NCBI RefSeq assembly: GCF_016863195.1
Contig: NZ_BOOK01000021.1
Span: 1-64,000, forward strand
DNA length: 64,000 nt
From: Paraplanobispora takensis
GTDB lineage: Bacteria > Actinomycetota > Actinomycetes > Streptosporangiales > Streptosporangiaceae
Reading direction: 5' to 3'
This document shows, one piece after another, positions 26,038 through 34,116 of this stretch. Each line of letters begins with the position of its first letter. The first letter of the stretch is position 1. The translations under genes were made by a program, and so were the position numbers. Under the pieces are notes generated by a model. The model made no database searches, was not told the DNA's origin, and was given only the letters and a program-made list of their open reading frames with translations.

Positions 26038-29000
26038 TCACCGGTCCTCCTCGTTTCCTTCAACGCTCCCGGCGAAGCCGGGATACGCCTGCTCTGTGCC
26101 GACTTCGCCCCGGGCGACCGCCCGGCCCTGCCGTACACCTCTCTGGAAGCTCGCCAGCCTGTTGCGCACCGCGTCCGGGGAGACCGAGGGGCGCGGGGCG
26201 GCGGGGGCCTGCGGGGTGCCGCCCGCCTCCGAGGTGACCGCGCCGGGCACCAGGTTCGCCTTGGGCACCCGCTTGGGCAGTCCGGCACCGGTCACCCCGC
26301 CGAGCGAGGGCTCGCTCGCCGCACGGGCCGCCTGCCAGCCCGCGTCGGCCGGCGAGGACCAGTTGCTCTGCACCGGCGGGGGCGGCGGCGCCGGGACCGC
26401 GGCGGTCTCCTGGACGTCCTCGCTCCGCACCGGCTCGGCCGGGATCTCGGGGGCGGGGGCGGGGGCAGGGGGCTCGGCCTTCCTGAACCAGTCGGACTCC
26501 ACCGCCGCGAAGATCGGCAGGAACTCCTCCCGCTCCTCCTCCAGGGAGTAGGAGTCGTTGACCACGGGCAGCGGCCCCGTGTTGTCGGACTCCGGCCCGA
26601 AACCGCGCCGGTTCGGCCGGCCGGCCGGGGAGTTCCATCCCCCGCTGTCGCCGCCGCGCATCGGCCCGGAGGGCCACGGTCCCGAGTCCTGGAAGGCGGA
26701 GGGCCAGTTCGGTGCCGCCGGAGCGGAACCCGGCGGCGGCACGTGGCCCGGCCACGGGGTGTCGAGCGGCGCCTGGCCGTAGTGGCCGCCTGCCTGCTGA
26801 GGCTGGGAGCCGAAGGACTGGGAGCCCTGGAAGGAGGTGAACCCCTGCGGGTCGAAGGAGGCGAAGCCCTGCCCGGCGTCGAAGGAGTTGAAGTCCTGCC
26901 GGGCGGCCTCGAAGGAGGCGAACGCGGGCCGCGCGGAGTCCAGCGTGACGGGGCTGGCCATGACCGGCGGCCGCTCCATCGAGGAGGCCGAGGCCCAGTC
27001 CCCGTGGCCCTGTCCCATGGACCCCTGCGCCATCGGCGGCATCCCGGGCATCTGGGGCGCGGCGGCGAGCAGGTTCTCGGGGAGCAGCACCATGGCGGTC
27101 AGGCCGCCGCTGTCCTGCTGGCGGAGCTGGACCCGGATGCCGTGGCGCAGGGCCAGGCGGCCGACCACGAACAGGCCCATCCGACGGGAGACCGACACGT
27201 CCACGACGGGCGGGTGGGCCAGTCTCCAGTTCGCCTGCGCGAGTTCCTCGGCCGTCATGCCGATGCCGATGTCGGTGACCGAGATCATCACGCCGCCGCC
27301 GTCGATGCGGTTGCTGGACACGACGACCTTCGTCTCCCGGGGAGAGAAGGAGATGGCGTTCTCCACCAGCTCGGCGACCAGGTGGACGACGTCGTTGACG
27401 CACGTTCCGGCCACGGACACCCCGCCGGAGATGCGCAGCTCCACCCGCTCGTAGCTCTCGACCTCCGACAGGGAGGCGCGGACCACGTCGATGAGCGGGA
27501 CCGGCTGGCTCCACCGGCGTGCGGGTTCCTGGCCGGCGAGGACCAGGAGGTTCTCGCTGTTGCGGCGCATGCGGGTGGCCAGGTGGTCCAGCCGGAACAG
27601 GCTGCCGAGCCGGTTCTCGTCCTGTTCGCCCTGCTCCAGGCTCTCGATCAGCGCCAGCTGGCGCTCGACCAGGGTCTGGCTGCGGCGGGAGAGGTTGACG
27701 AACATCGCGTTGACGTTGCTCCGCAGCGACGCCTCCTCGCCCGCCAGCCGTACGGCTTCGCGGTGGACCTCGTCGAAGGCCCGGGCCACCTCACCGATCT
27801 CGTCGTCGGAGGACACGCCGATCGGCTGGACGTCGACGGCGGTGGCCTCGCCGCTCTCACGCATGGCCTGCACGGTGTCCGGCAGGCGCTGGCCGGCGAT
27901 GGACAGCGCCTCGGTGCGCAGCCGGCGCAGCGGCTTGACCAGCGAGCGCGCCATCACCGTCGTGACGGCCAGGACCAGCAGGAGCAGCAGACCGGTCAGG
28001 GCGCCGGCGATCAGGGCGCCCCGCTGCTCGGCCTCCTGCAGGGTGAGGCTTCGCGCGATGACCTCGTCGGCCACCTTCTTCTCCACCTCGCGCATGCGCT
28101 CGACCACCTCGGAGGAGGCTTCGAACCAGGTGGTCTGGTCGTTGGTCCGGGTGCTGGACACGTCAACGCGCACGAGGCGGGGAGGAGTGTTCTTGGCCAG
28201 TACGAGCGCGCGCTGCCGCATGGACTCCGCGCGGTCCTTGCGCTGGCTGCTGACGGTGTCGTCGAACAGCTGGCGCTGGGCGACCGTCGCCTCGGCCTGG
28301 AAGGTCGCCAGCTCGCTGTCGCGCCGGGCCCGGGCGCCGACGAAGGAGTCCAGGCCCTCGGAGCTGAACTCCCTGGCGGCGAGGGCGACGGCCAGAATGG
28401 CCCGCTCCTGCGAGGCCAGCTCCTTGGCCCTGGTCAGCGCGCCGAAGGCGAGCGCGGAACTGGCCAGGTCCTGGTCGGTGGCGCCCTGGAGGATCTCGTC
28501 GTGCAGGGACAGGAGGTCGGTGATCGTCCGCGTGTACATCGCGATCGTGGGCTGGGCGGGCAGCTGGGTCTCGGTCGCCGTCTTGCGCACGCTCCCGAGC
28601 TCGTCGATGCGGTTGCGCACCTGCGCGAGCTCGGTCCTGCCCCGGTCCCCGAACAGCTCGGCGTCGTTCCCGCCGAGGATGAGGTCGACGCGGTCGCCGA
28701 CGTCCCGCGCCACATCGTCGACGAGGCCGTACTGCTCCCGCACAGCCGCCAGGCCGCTCTGCGTCCGTCCCTGCGCCACGAAGCGCGCGGAGAGGTCGCG
28801 CTCCTCCTCCAGCTCGTGCGCCAGCTCGCTGAGCTTGGCGGCGAGCTCGGCGCTGATGCGCACCTGCTCGTAGTCGGCCGCGCTGCTCAGCGAGGAGATC
28901 ACTCGCAGCCCACCCAGGATGATCGCGGCGATGGTCGGGATGGCGATGAGCGCGATCAGACGGGATCGCACCCGCCAGTTGCGCAGAGCCAGTTTCCCGC

Positions 29001-29157
29001 CCGTGCGGGCGTCGGGGGCGTCGGGGTCCGGGTCCTTATCACCGCCCGCAGATCCCCTCTGAGCGGCGGGAACGGCGGCCACGGCCGGATCCGGTCCACG
29101 TTGGCTGGGGATTGACGCTGTCCTCACTGGCTCCGCTGCCTCTCCTCGGATCCTCAT
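26038..29157 (-). CDS. Conservon 1 nitrate-sensor-like membrane histidine kinase (CvnA)
   Basis: The 1039-residue protein has an N-tail, membrane helix 1 (about 67-87), a large extracellular NIT-type helical sensor domain (about 90-375), membrane helix 2 (about 381-403) and HAMP (about 404-472). The H-box-like helix LDHLATRMRRN has His at about 525. The ATPase domain shows ELVENAISFSP (N at about 600), DIGIGM and GLFVVGRLAL. A Pro/Gly-rich linker of about 300 residues ends in two short motifs shared with the other window kinases (EEFLPIFAAVESDWFR and a PKANLVPG tail). No receiver domain or response regulator gene is adjacent. Confidence 0.93.
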   Translation of the reverse strand: MRIRGEAAEPVRTASIPSQRGPDPAVAAVPAAQRGSAGGDKDPDPDAPDARTGGKLALRNWRVRSRLIALIAIPTIAAIILGGLRVISSLSSAADYEQVRISAELAAKLSELAHELEEERDLSARFVAQGRTQSGLAAVREQYGLVDDVARDVGDRVDLILGGNDAELFGDRGRTELAQVRNRIDELGSVRKTATETQLPAQPTIAMYTRTITDLLSLHDEILQGATDQDLASSALAFGALTRAKELASQERAILAVALAAREFSSEGLDSFVGARARRDSELATFQAEATVAQRQLFDDTVSSQRKDRAESMRQRALVLAKNTPPRLVRVDVSSTRTNDQTTWFEASSEVVERMREVEKKVADEVIARSLTLQEAEQRGALIAGALTGLLLLLVLAVTTVMARSLVKPLRRLRTEALSIAGQRLPDTVQAMRESGEATAVDVQPIGVSSDDEIGEVARAFDEVHREAVRLAGEEASLRSNVNAMFVNLSRRSQTLVERQLALIESLEQGEQDENRLGSLFRLDHLATRMRRNSENLLVLAGQEPARRWSQPVPLIDVVRASLSEVESYERVELRISGGVSVAGTCVNDVVHLVAELVENAISFSPRETKVVVSSNRIDGGGVMISVTDIGIGMTAEELAQANWRLAHPPVVDVSVSRRMGLFVVGRLALRHGIRVQLRQQDSGGLTAMVLLPENLLAAAPQMPGMPPMAQGSMGQGHGDWASASSMERPPVMASPVTLDSARPAFASFEAARQDFNSFDAGQGFASFDPQGFTSFQGSQSFGSQPQQAGGHYGQAPLDTPWPGHVPPPGSAPAAPNWPSAFQDSGPWPSGPMRGGDSGGWNSPAGRPNRRGFGPESDNTGPLPVVNDSYSLEEEREEFLPIFAAVESDWFRKAEPPAPAPAPEIPAEPVRSEDVQETAAVPAPPPPPVQSNWSSPADAGWQAARAASEPSLGGVTGAGLPKRVPKANLVPGAVTSEAGGTPQAPAAPRPSVSPDAVRNRLASFQRGVRQGRAVARGEVGTEQAYPGFAGSVEGNEEDR

Positions 29158-29599
29158 GTAGTAGAGGGGGATCGCGTCACATCAGCTGATAAGCAAGGGA
29201 CGCCGACACATCCATGGGGTAGGGGTTATTGGAGCACAGCCGGAGGAGTTCGGCCAACGGTGCATAAGCCACTAATTACTATCAACTGGTACATCTCCCC
29301 ACTAACCGGACAATACTTCTTCCCATATATCCGGTTCGCCATGTTCTCCGCCCCGCAAACGCTTGCGGTCTCAACCTTCGGCGGACGCGACAAACGATGG
29401 CAAACGACGCGTCGAAATGAGATAAGTGAGTCTATGACCGGTTTAGCCCAATAGACCGATATTTGTTATTTGGGCGATCAGCTCCGCTACTCTGATCCAC
29501 GATCGACACCCCCCTGATCACACACCTCACGGGACCGTCTCCGTGCCGCCGCATGCCCCGGCGAGTCCCACCGGGGTGAAATGCAGCTAAGGAGAGCTG
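29158..29599. other. Divergent promoter region, AT-rich
   Basis: This 442-bp gap separates cvnA1 and an ABC operon and is unusually AT-rich for the window, especially 29240-29480. It holds a box shared with other cvnA genes (29226-29238) and ATGGGGTAG (29214-29222), also found upstream of cvnA2. GCCCAA...TTGGGC arms lie near 29444-29474. No credible gene is seen. Confidence 0.6.
29226..29238 (-). promoter_or_regulatory. cvnA upstream box, copy 1
   Basis: Read toward cvnA1 it is TGTGCTCCAATAA, 68 nt before the start codon. It matches TGTGCTCAAATTG before cvnA2 and TGTGCTCGAATTG before cvnA3 in the first seven bases and in the AAT core. It is probably a shared regulator site. Confidence 0.45.
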
Positions 29600-30586
29600 A
29601 TGAGGTTCAGACTCGCGAGCCGGGTCGCCGCCGTAGGAGTCACCGCCATGCTGGCGCTCAGCGCCTGCGGCGGCTCGGACACCCCCACGGAGACGACCGC
29701 GGCCAACGCCGGCGGACTGGAGAAGACCGAGATCACCATCGGCGCCCTGCCCATCCCGGACTCCGCCGCGCTCTACATCGCCAACAAGAGGGGCTTCTTC
29801 AAGGAAGAGGGCCTCACCGTGACGATCGAGCCCGTCCAGGGCGGCGCGCAGGCGCAGCAGAGTCTCCTGGGCGGCTCCCTGGACGCGACGCAGACCAACT
29901 ACGTCTCGACCTTCCTGGCCGTCTCCGCCGGCAACAAGCTGAAGATCATCTCTGACCTGTACCAGGCGACGCCGAACTCCTTCAACCTCATGGTGCCGAA
30001 GGACTCCGGGATCAAGACCCCCGCCGACCTCAAGGGCAAGAAGATCGCGGTCAACAGCAAGAAGAACATCGGCACGCTGGCCGTCACCTCGGTCCTGAAG
30101 GCCAACGGCCTCGCCGAGACCGACGTCGAGTTCCTGGAGTTCCCCTTCCCCGAGATGGCGGGCAAGCTCCAGCAGGGCGTCGTCGACGCGGCCTGGATGA
30201 CCGAGCCGCACCTGACCGCCGTCCAGAAGAACATCGGCGCCACCAAGCTCGCCGACACCATGACCGGCCCCACCGCGGACTTCCCCATCGCGGGCGTGGT
30301 CGTCACCGAGGAGTTCACGACCAAGAACCCCAAGACGGTCGCCGCCTTCCAGCGCGCGCTCGCCAAGGCCCAGGAGATCGCCGCCTCCGACCGCAAGGCC
30401 GTGGAGGAGATCCTGCCGACCTACACCAAGATCGACGCGGCCACCGCCGCCGTCATCACGATGGGCACCTTCCCCACCAGCCTCGACGAGACCCGTCTGC
30501 AGCGGGTGGCGGACCTGATGCTGGAGCAGGGCTACCTCAAGAGCGCGATCTCGGCCAAGACCATCCTCCCGGGTGCCAGCGGCTGA
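29600..30586 (+). CDS. ABC importer binding lipoprotein, SsuA/TauA (NMT1-like) type
   Basis: The 328-residue protein has a lipoprotein signal (LALSACGG). The fold is that of sulfonate/nitrate/pyrimidine-precursor binding proteins: ITIGALPIPDSAALYIANKRG with FFKEEGL, LKGKKIAVNSKKN, and LQQGVVDAAWMTEP. The ligand cannot be read from sequence; sulfonate, taurine, nitrate and aromatic analogues are all taken by this family. AAGGAGA precedes the ATG by 6 nt. It begins a five-gene operon ending in a methyltransferase. Confidence 0.9.
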   Translation: MRFRLASRVAAVGVTAMLALSACGGSDTPTETTAANAGGLEKTEITIGALPIPDSAALYIANKRGFFKEEGLTVTIEPVQGGAQAQQSLLGGSLDATQTNYVSTFLAVSAGNKLKIISDLYQATPNSFNLMVPKDSGIKTPADLKGKKIAVNSKKNIGTLAVTSVLKANGLAETDVEFLEFPFPEMAGKLQQGVVDAAWMTEPHLTAVQKNIGATKLADTMTGPTADFPIAGVVVTEEFTTKNPKTVAAFQRALAKAQEIAASDRKAVEEILPTYTKIDAATAAVITMGTFPTSLDETRLQRVADLMLEQGYLKSAISAKTILPGASG

Positions 30587-31377
30587 TGACCGGGCGTCCC
30601 CCGCTCAGCAGCAGACTGCTCTGCGGCGCCGCCGGCGTCGCAGGGCTGTTCTGCGTCATGGAACTCGCCGGGCGCTCCGGGCTCATCGACCCGATCGTGT
30701 TCCCGCTGGCCTCCACGGTGGTGAGCCGCGCGGCGGCGCTGGCGGCCGACGGCGAGTTCCTCGCCGACGTCGCCTCCACCCTGGGCGCCTGGGCGGCCGG
30801 CCTGCTGATCGCCGTACTGGTCGCCGTCCCCACCGGCTTCCTGCTCGGCACACTGCCGCGCGTGGAGGCGGCACTGCGGCCCGTCCTGGAGTTCCTGCGC
30901 CCGATCCCGTCGGTGGCGCTGATCCCACTGGCCCTGCTGCTGTTCTCCGACAGGTTCGACATGAAGGTGGCGGTGATCGTCTACGCCGCCTGGTGGCCGG
31001 TCCTGATCAACACCATGTACGGCCTCAAGGACGTCGACCCGCTGGCCAAGGAGACCCTGCGCAGCTTCGGCTTCGGCCGGATGGCCGTGCTGTGGCGCGT
31101 CTCGCTGCCCAGCACGGCGCCCTTCATCGCCACCGGGGTACGGCTGGCCGCCGCGATCGCGCTCATCCTGGCGATCAGCGCCGAGCTGCTGGCCGGAGGC
31201 GCCAGCGGCATCGGCACGTTCATCATCGAGGCCGGCGGCAGCCCCGACGCCCTGGAGTACATCATCGCCGCCACCCTCTGGGCCGGGGTCATCGGAGTCG
31301 TCTCCAACGGCCTGTTCACCCTCGCCGAACGGCGTCTGTTCCACTGGCACCTCGCCCGCACCGAGGGGGCACGGTGA
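30586..31377 (+). CDS. ABC importer permease 1 (SsuC/TauC type)
   Basis: The 263-residue protein has about six membrane helices and the EAA loop for the ATPase (ETLRSFGFGRMAVLWRVSLP). LEFLRPIPSVALIPLALLLF is a family hallmark. The ATG overlaps the stop of the binding-protein gene by one base (TGATG), so translation is coupled. It likely pairs with the next permease as a heterodimer. Confidence 0.92.
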   Translation: MTGRPPLSSRLLCGAAGVAGLFCVMELAGRSGLIDPIVFPLASTVVSRAAALAADGEFLADVASTLGAWAAGLLIAVLVAVPTGFLLGTLPRVEAALRPVLEFLRPIPSVALIPLALLLFSDRFDMKVAVIVYAAWWPVLINTMYGLKDVDPLAKETLRSFGFGRMAVLWRVSLPSTAPFIATGVRLAAAIALILAISAELLAGGASGIGTFIIEAGGSPDALEYIIAATLWAGVIGVVSNGLFTLAERRLFHWHLARTEGAR

Positions 31378-32177
31378 TGGGTGCGGTGATGCGGTTCCTG
31401 CGCGCCGCCGGCCGCCTGTGGCTGGTGCCCGTCGTCCTGGTGGCCTGGGAGGTCGCGACCCGGATGGCGGAGGACATCTTCTTCCCGCCGCCCACCACGA
31501 TCGCGGCCCGCATGCACGAGCTGTGGTTCTCGGGTCCCGCCCAGCAGCTCTGGCTGACCGAGGGGGCCCTGGACAACATCCCCACGAGCCTCGGCCGGAT
31601 CTTCGCCGGATGGCTGCTCGCGGGCGTGATCGGGACCGCCCTCGGCATCATGCTGGGGCGCTCCGAGCGGTTCTCCCAGTTCGTGGACCCGCTCATCCAG
31701 TTCGGGCGCGCCATCCCCCCTCCCGCCCTGCTCCCCTTCTTCCTCGCGCTGTTCGCCGTCGGCGCGCAGATGCAGATCGCCACGATCGTGTTCGGCATCA
31801 TCTGGCCGATTCTGCTCAACGCCGGTGACGGGGCACGCCACGTCGACCGGCTGCACCTGGAGACCGCCGCGGCCTTCGGCCTCTCCCGCGGCCAGCGGCT
31901 GACGCGGGTCATCCTGCCCTCGGCGATGCCCAAGATCTTCGCGGGTCTGCGGCTCAGCCTGTCGCTGGCGCTGATCCTGATGGTCATCTCCGAGCTGGTC
32001 GGCAGCACCAACGGCATCGGCTTCCAGCTCCTCGACGCCCAGCGGTCCTACGACTACCCCGGCGTGTGGGGAAGCATCGTGCTGCTCGGCGTCCTCGGAT
32101 ACCTCCTCAACGCCGCGTTCCTCGCGGCCGAGCGGCGCATCCTGTCGTGGCACCGGACCGCCAACCAGACGACCTGA
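31377..32177 (+). CDS. ABC importer permease 2 (SsuC/TauC type)
   Basis: The 266-residue protein shares the layout of the preceding permease: FPPPTTIAARMHELW near the start, FGRAIPPPALLPFFLALFAV, the EAA loop AAAFGLSRGQRLTRVILP, and about six helices. The ATG at 31377 shares one base with the preceding stop; a GTG one codon earlier is possible. Having two different permeases is less common than the homodimer usual for SsuC and suggests a specialised substrate. Confidence 0.9.
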   Translation: MGAVMRFLRAAGRLWLVPVVLVAWEVATRMAEDIFFPPPTTIAARMHELWFSGPAQQLWLTEGALDNIPTSLGRIFAGWLLAGVIGTALGIMLGRSERFSQFVDPLIQFGRAIPPPALLPFFLALFAVGAQMQIATIVFGIIWPILLNAGDGARHVDRLHLETAAAFGLSRGQRLTRVILPSAMPKIFAGLRLSLSLALILMVISELVGSTNGIGFQLLDAQRSYDYPGVWGSIVLLGVLGYLLNAAFLAAERRILSWHRTANQTT

Positions 32178-32186
32178 GGACCTGCT

Positions 32187-32969
32187 GTGCTTGAGATCTC
32201 GAACCTGACCCACACCTACGGCAGCGGACCGGGCGCGCACCACGCTCTGGGCGGCATCGACCTGCGGGTCACCCAGGGCGAGCTGGTGTGCATCGTCGGC
32301 CCCTCGGGGTGCGGCAAGTCGACCCTGCTGCGCTCCATCGCCGGCCTCCTGAAGCCCACCGGCGGCACGATCACCCTGGGCGGCACCCCCGTCGACAGGA
32401 CCCCGGACGACCTGGCCGTGGTCTTCCAGGACTACAGCAGGTCCCTGTTCCCGTGGATGTCGGTGGCCGACAACGTCGCGCTGCCGCTGCGGCGCAAGGG
32501 CATGGACCGCGGGCGGCGGCGGGCGGCGGCGGAGGAGGCCCTGGAGCAGGTGGGCCTGGCCGGCGCCTCCGGCAAGTATCCGTGGCAGCTGTCGGGCGGC
32601 ATGCAGCAGCGCGTGTCCATCGCCCGCGCCCTGGCCTACCGTCCCTCCCTGATGCTGATGGACGAGCCCTTCGGGTCGGTCGACGCCCAGACGCGCGAGG
32701 ACCTGGAGGACCTGACCCTGCGCGTGCGCAACCACCACAACATGACCATCCTGCTCATCACCCACGACATCGACGAGAGCGTCTACGTCGGCGACCGCGT
32801 CGTGGTGCTGGCCAAGGCCCCCGCCACCGTCGTCGGGGACCTGCGGGTGGACCTGCCCGGCCCCCGCGACCAGATCACCACCCGGGAGAACCCCGCCTTC
32901 GTGCACCTGCGTGCCGAGGTCGGCCGCCTGGTCCGCGGCATGCGGAGCCACCCGGCCGCCGCTTCCTGA
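32187..32969 (+). CDS. ABC importer ATPase (SsuB/TauB type)
   Basis: The 260-residue protein has Walker A GPSGCGKST, Q-loop VVFQDYSRSLFPW, signature [15 protein letters not shown], Walker B LMLMDEPFGSVDAQTR and switch His in LLITHDIDE. The Q-loop and FPW step are typical of nitrate/sulfonate/taurine ATPases. The GTG at 32187 has GAGGA about 6 nt upstream. It lies in an operon with two permeases and a methyltransferase. Confidence 0.93.
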   Translation: MLEISNLTHTYGSGPGAHHALGGIDLRVTQGELVCIVGPSGCGKSTLLRSIAGLLKPTGGTITLGGTPVDRTPDDLAVVFQDYSRSLFPWMSVADNVALPLRRKGMDRGRRRAAAEEALEQVGLAGASGKYPWQLSGGMQQRVSIARALAYRPSLMLMDEPFGSVDAQTREDLEDLTLRVRNHHNMTILLITHDIDESVYVGDRVVVLAKAPATVVGDLRVDLPGPRDQITTRENPAFVHLRAEVGRLVRGMRSHPAAAS

Positions 32970-32988
32970 ACCCGAGAGAGGAATGTCA

Positions 32989-33996
32989 ATGGACGACCCG
33001 CAGGCGCCGATCTGGGATGCGATCGGAGGGGTGTCCCGGTTCGCCGCCCTGGCCGTGATGGCCGAGCTGGGCTGCGCGGACCATCTGCACGAGGGGCCGA
33101 TGAGCGCCGACGAGCTGGCGGCCCGCTGCGGCGCGGCCCCGGCCGCGCTCGGCCGGGTGCTGCGCCAGCTCGCCTCCATGGGCATCGTCACGACGACGGC
33201 GCCGGGCGTGTACCGGCTGACCGAGGCCGGTGCCACGCTCCGCAGCGACGCGCCGGACTCGATGCGGCCCGCCGTACGGATGATCGCCCAGGAGGGCTTC
33301 TGGTACGGCCTGGGCTCGCTCCCGCGGACCGTGCGCACCGGGAGGTCGGCCTTCGTGGAGCGCTTCGGGCCGATGTACGGCGGCTACTTCAAGGAGAACC
33401 CCGAGGCGGGGCGGCTGTTCGACGACTACATGGTGGCCAGGGCCCGGCCGTTCGCCGAGGCGGTCGCCTCCCGCTACGACTTCTCCGGGGTGCGCACCCT
33501 CGTCGACGTGGCGGGCGGCAAGGGACACGTCCTGGCCGCCGTTTTGAACTCCCATTCAAATGTCCGCGGCATCCTGTTCGACCTGGAACAGGTGGTCCCG
33601 GGCGCGAGGGAGTTCTTCGCCGAGGCGGGTCTTGAAGATCGCTGCGAATGCGTCAGCGGCGACTTCTTCGCCTCCGTGCCGGCCGGGGCGGACGCCTACA
33701 TGCTGGGCAGCGTGATCCACAACTGGTCCGACGAGGACGCCGTGCGGATCCTGCGCAACGTGCGCGAGGCCATGACCGACGACGGCAGGGTGCTGCTGGT
33801 GGAGATGGTCGTGCCCGACGACGACAGCCCGCACATCTCCAAGGATGTGGACATGCGCATGCTCGCCCTGTTCGGCGACGGCATGGAGCGCAGCACGTCG
33901 GAGTACGGCGAGCTGCTCGGCAAGGCCGGGCTCCGCCTGAACCGCCAGGTCGAGCTGACCGCCGGGGCCAGCATCGTCGAGGCCCTGCCCATCTGA
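32989..33996 (+). CDS. SAM-dependent O/N-methyltransferase, PhzM-like family
   Basis: The 335-residue protein has an N-terminal dimerisation winged helix (FAALAVMAELGCADHL, ALGRVLRQLASMGIV) and a C-terminal Rossmann domain with TLVDVAGGKGHVLAAVL as the SAM site, CVSGDFFASVP and SVIHNWSDEDAVRILRNVREAM. This architecture includes plant-type O-methyltransferases and the phenazine N-methyltransferase PhzM. I use the ATG at 32989 because GAGAGG is well spaced only for it. It lies 19 nt after the ATPase, so it is in the importer operon; methylation of the imported compound or a derivative is inferred. Confidence 0.9.
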   Translation: MDDPQAPIWDAIGGVSRFAALAVMAELGCADHLHEGPMSADELAARCGAAPAALGRVLRQLASMGIVTTTAPGVYRLTEAGATLRSDAPDSMRPAVRMIAQEGFWYGLGSLPRTVRTGRSAFVERFGPMYGGYFKENPEAGRLFDDYMVARARPFAEAVASRYDFSGVRTLVDVAGGKGHVLAAVLNSHSNVRGILFDLEQVVPGAREFFAEAGLEDRCECVSGDFFASVPAGADAYMLGSVIHNWSDEDAVRILRNVREAMTDDGRVLLVEMVVPDDDSPHISKDVDMRMLALFGDGMERSTSEYGELLGKAGLRLNRQVELTAGASIVEALPI

Positions 33997-34026
33997 AGGG
34001 CCCATCTGAAGGGCCCATCTGAAGGG
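33988..34026. repeat. Three exact 13-bp tandem repeats over the methyltransferase stop
   Basis: CCCATCTGAAGGG occurs at 33988-34000, 34001-34013 and 34014-34026. The first copy contains the TGA stop of the methyltransferase, so slippage could change the last residues little. Confidence 0.9.
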
Positions 34027-34072
34027 CCCTTTCGAGAGCCCGTCCCGAGGAGCTCGCCGGGACGTGACACGA

Positions 34073-34110
34073 CGGCGGCCCCGCCCTCCACGCGGAGGGC
34101 GGGGCCGCCG
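34073..34110. terminator. Bidirectional 17-bp hairpin
   Basis: Arms 34073-34089 and 34094-34110 are perfect complements with a 4-nt loop. It lies between the convergent methyltransferase and monooxygenase genes, 6 bp from the latter's stop, and should terminate both. Confidence 0.85.
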
Positions 34111-34116
34111 CGGCTT

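Noticed and set aside
25924-29115. Plus-strand open frame of over 1000 codons opposite cvnA1
   Set aside because: It is an antisense shadow caused by high GC at third positions. Its protein is low-complexity Arg/Gly/Ala/Leu without domains, while the minus strand has a full kinase.
29260-29454. Small plus-strand frame in the AT-rich gap before the ABC operon
   Set aside because: No ribosome site, mixed composition and no recognisable domain; better explained as promoter DNA.
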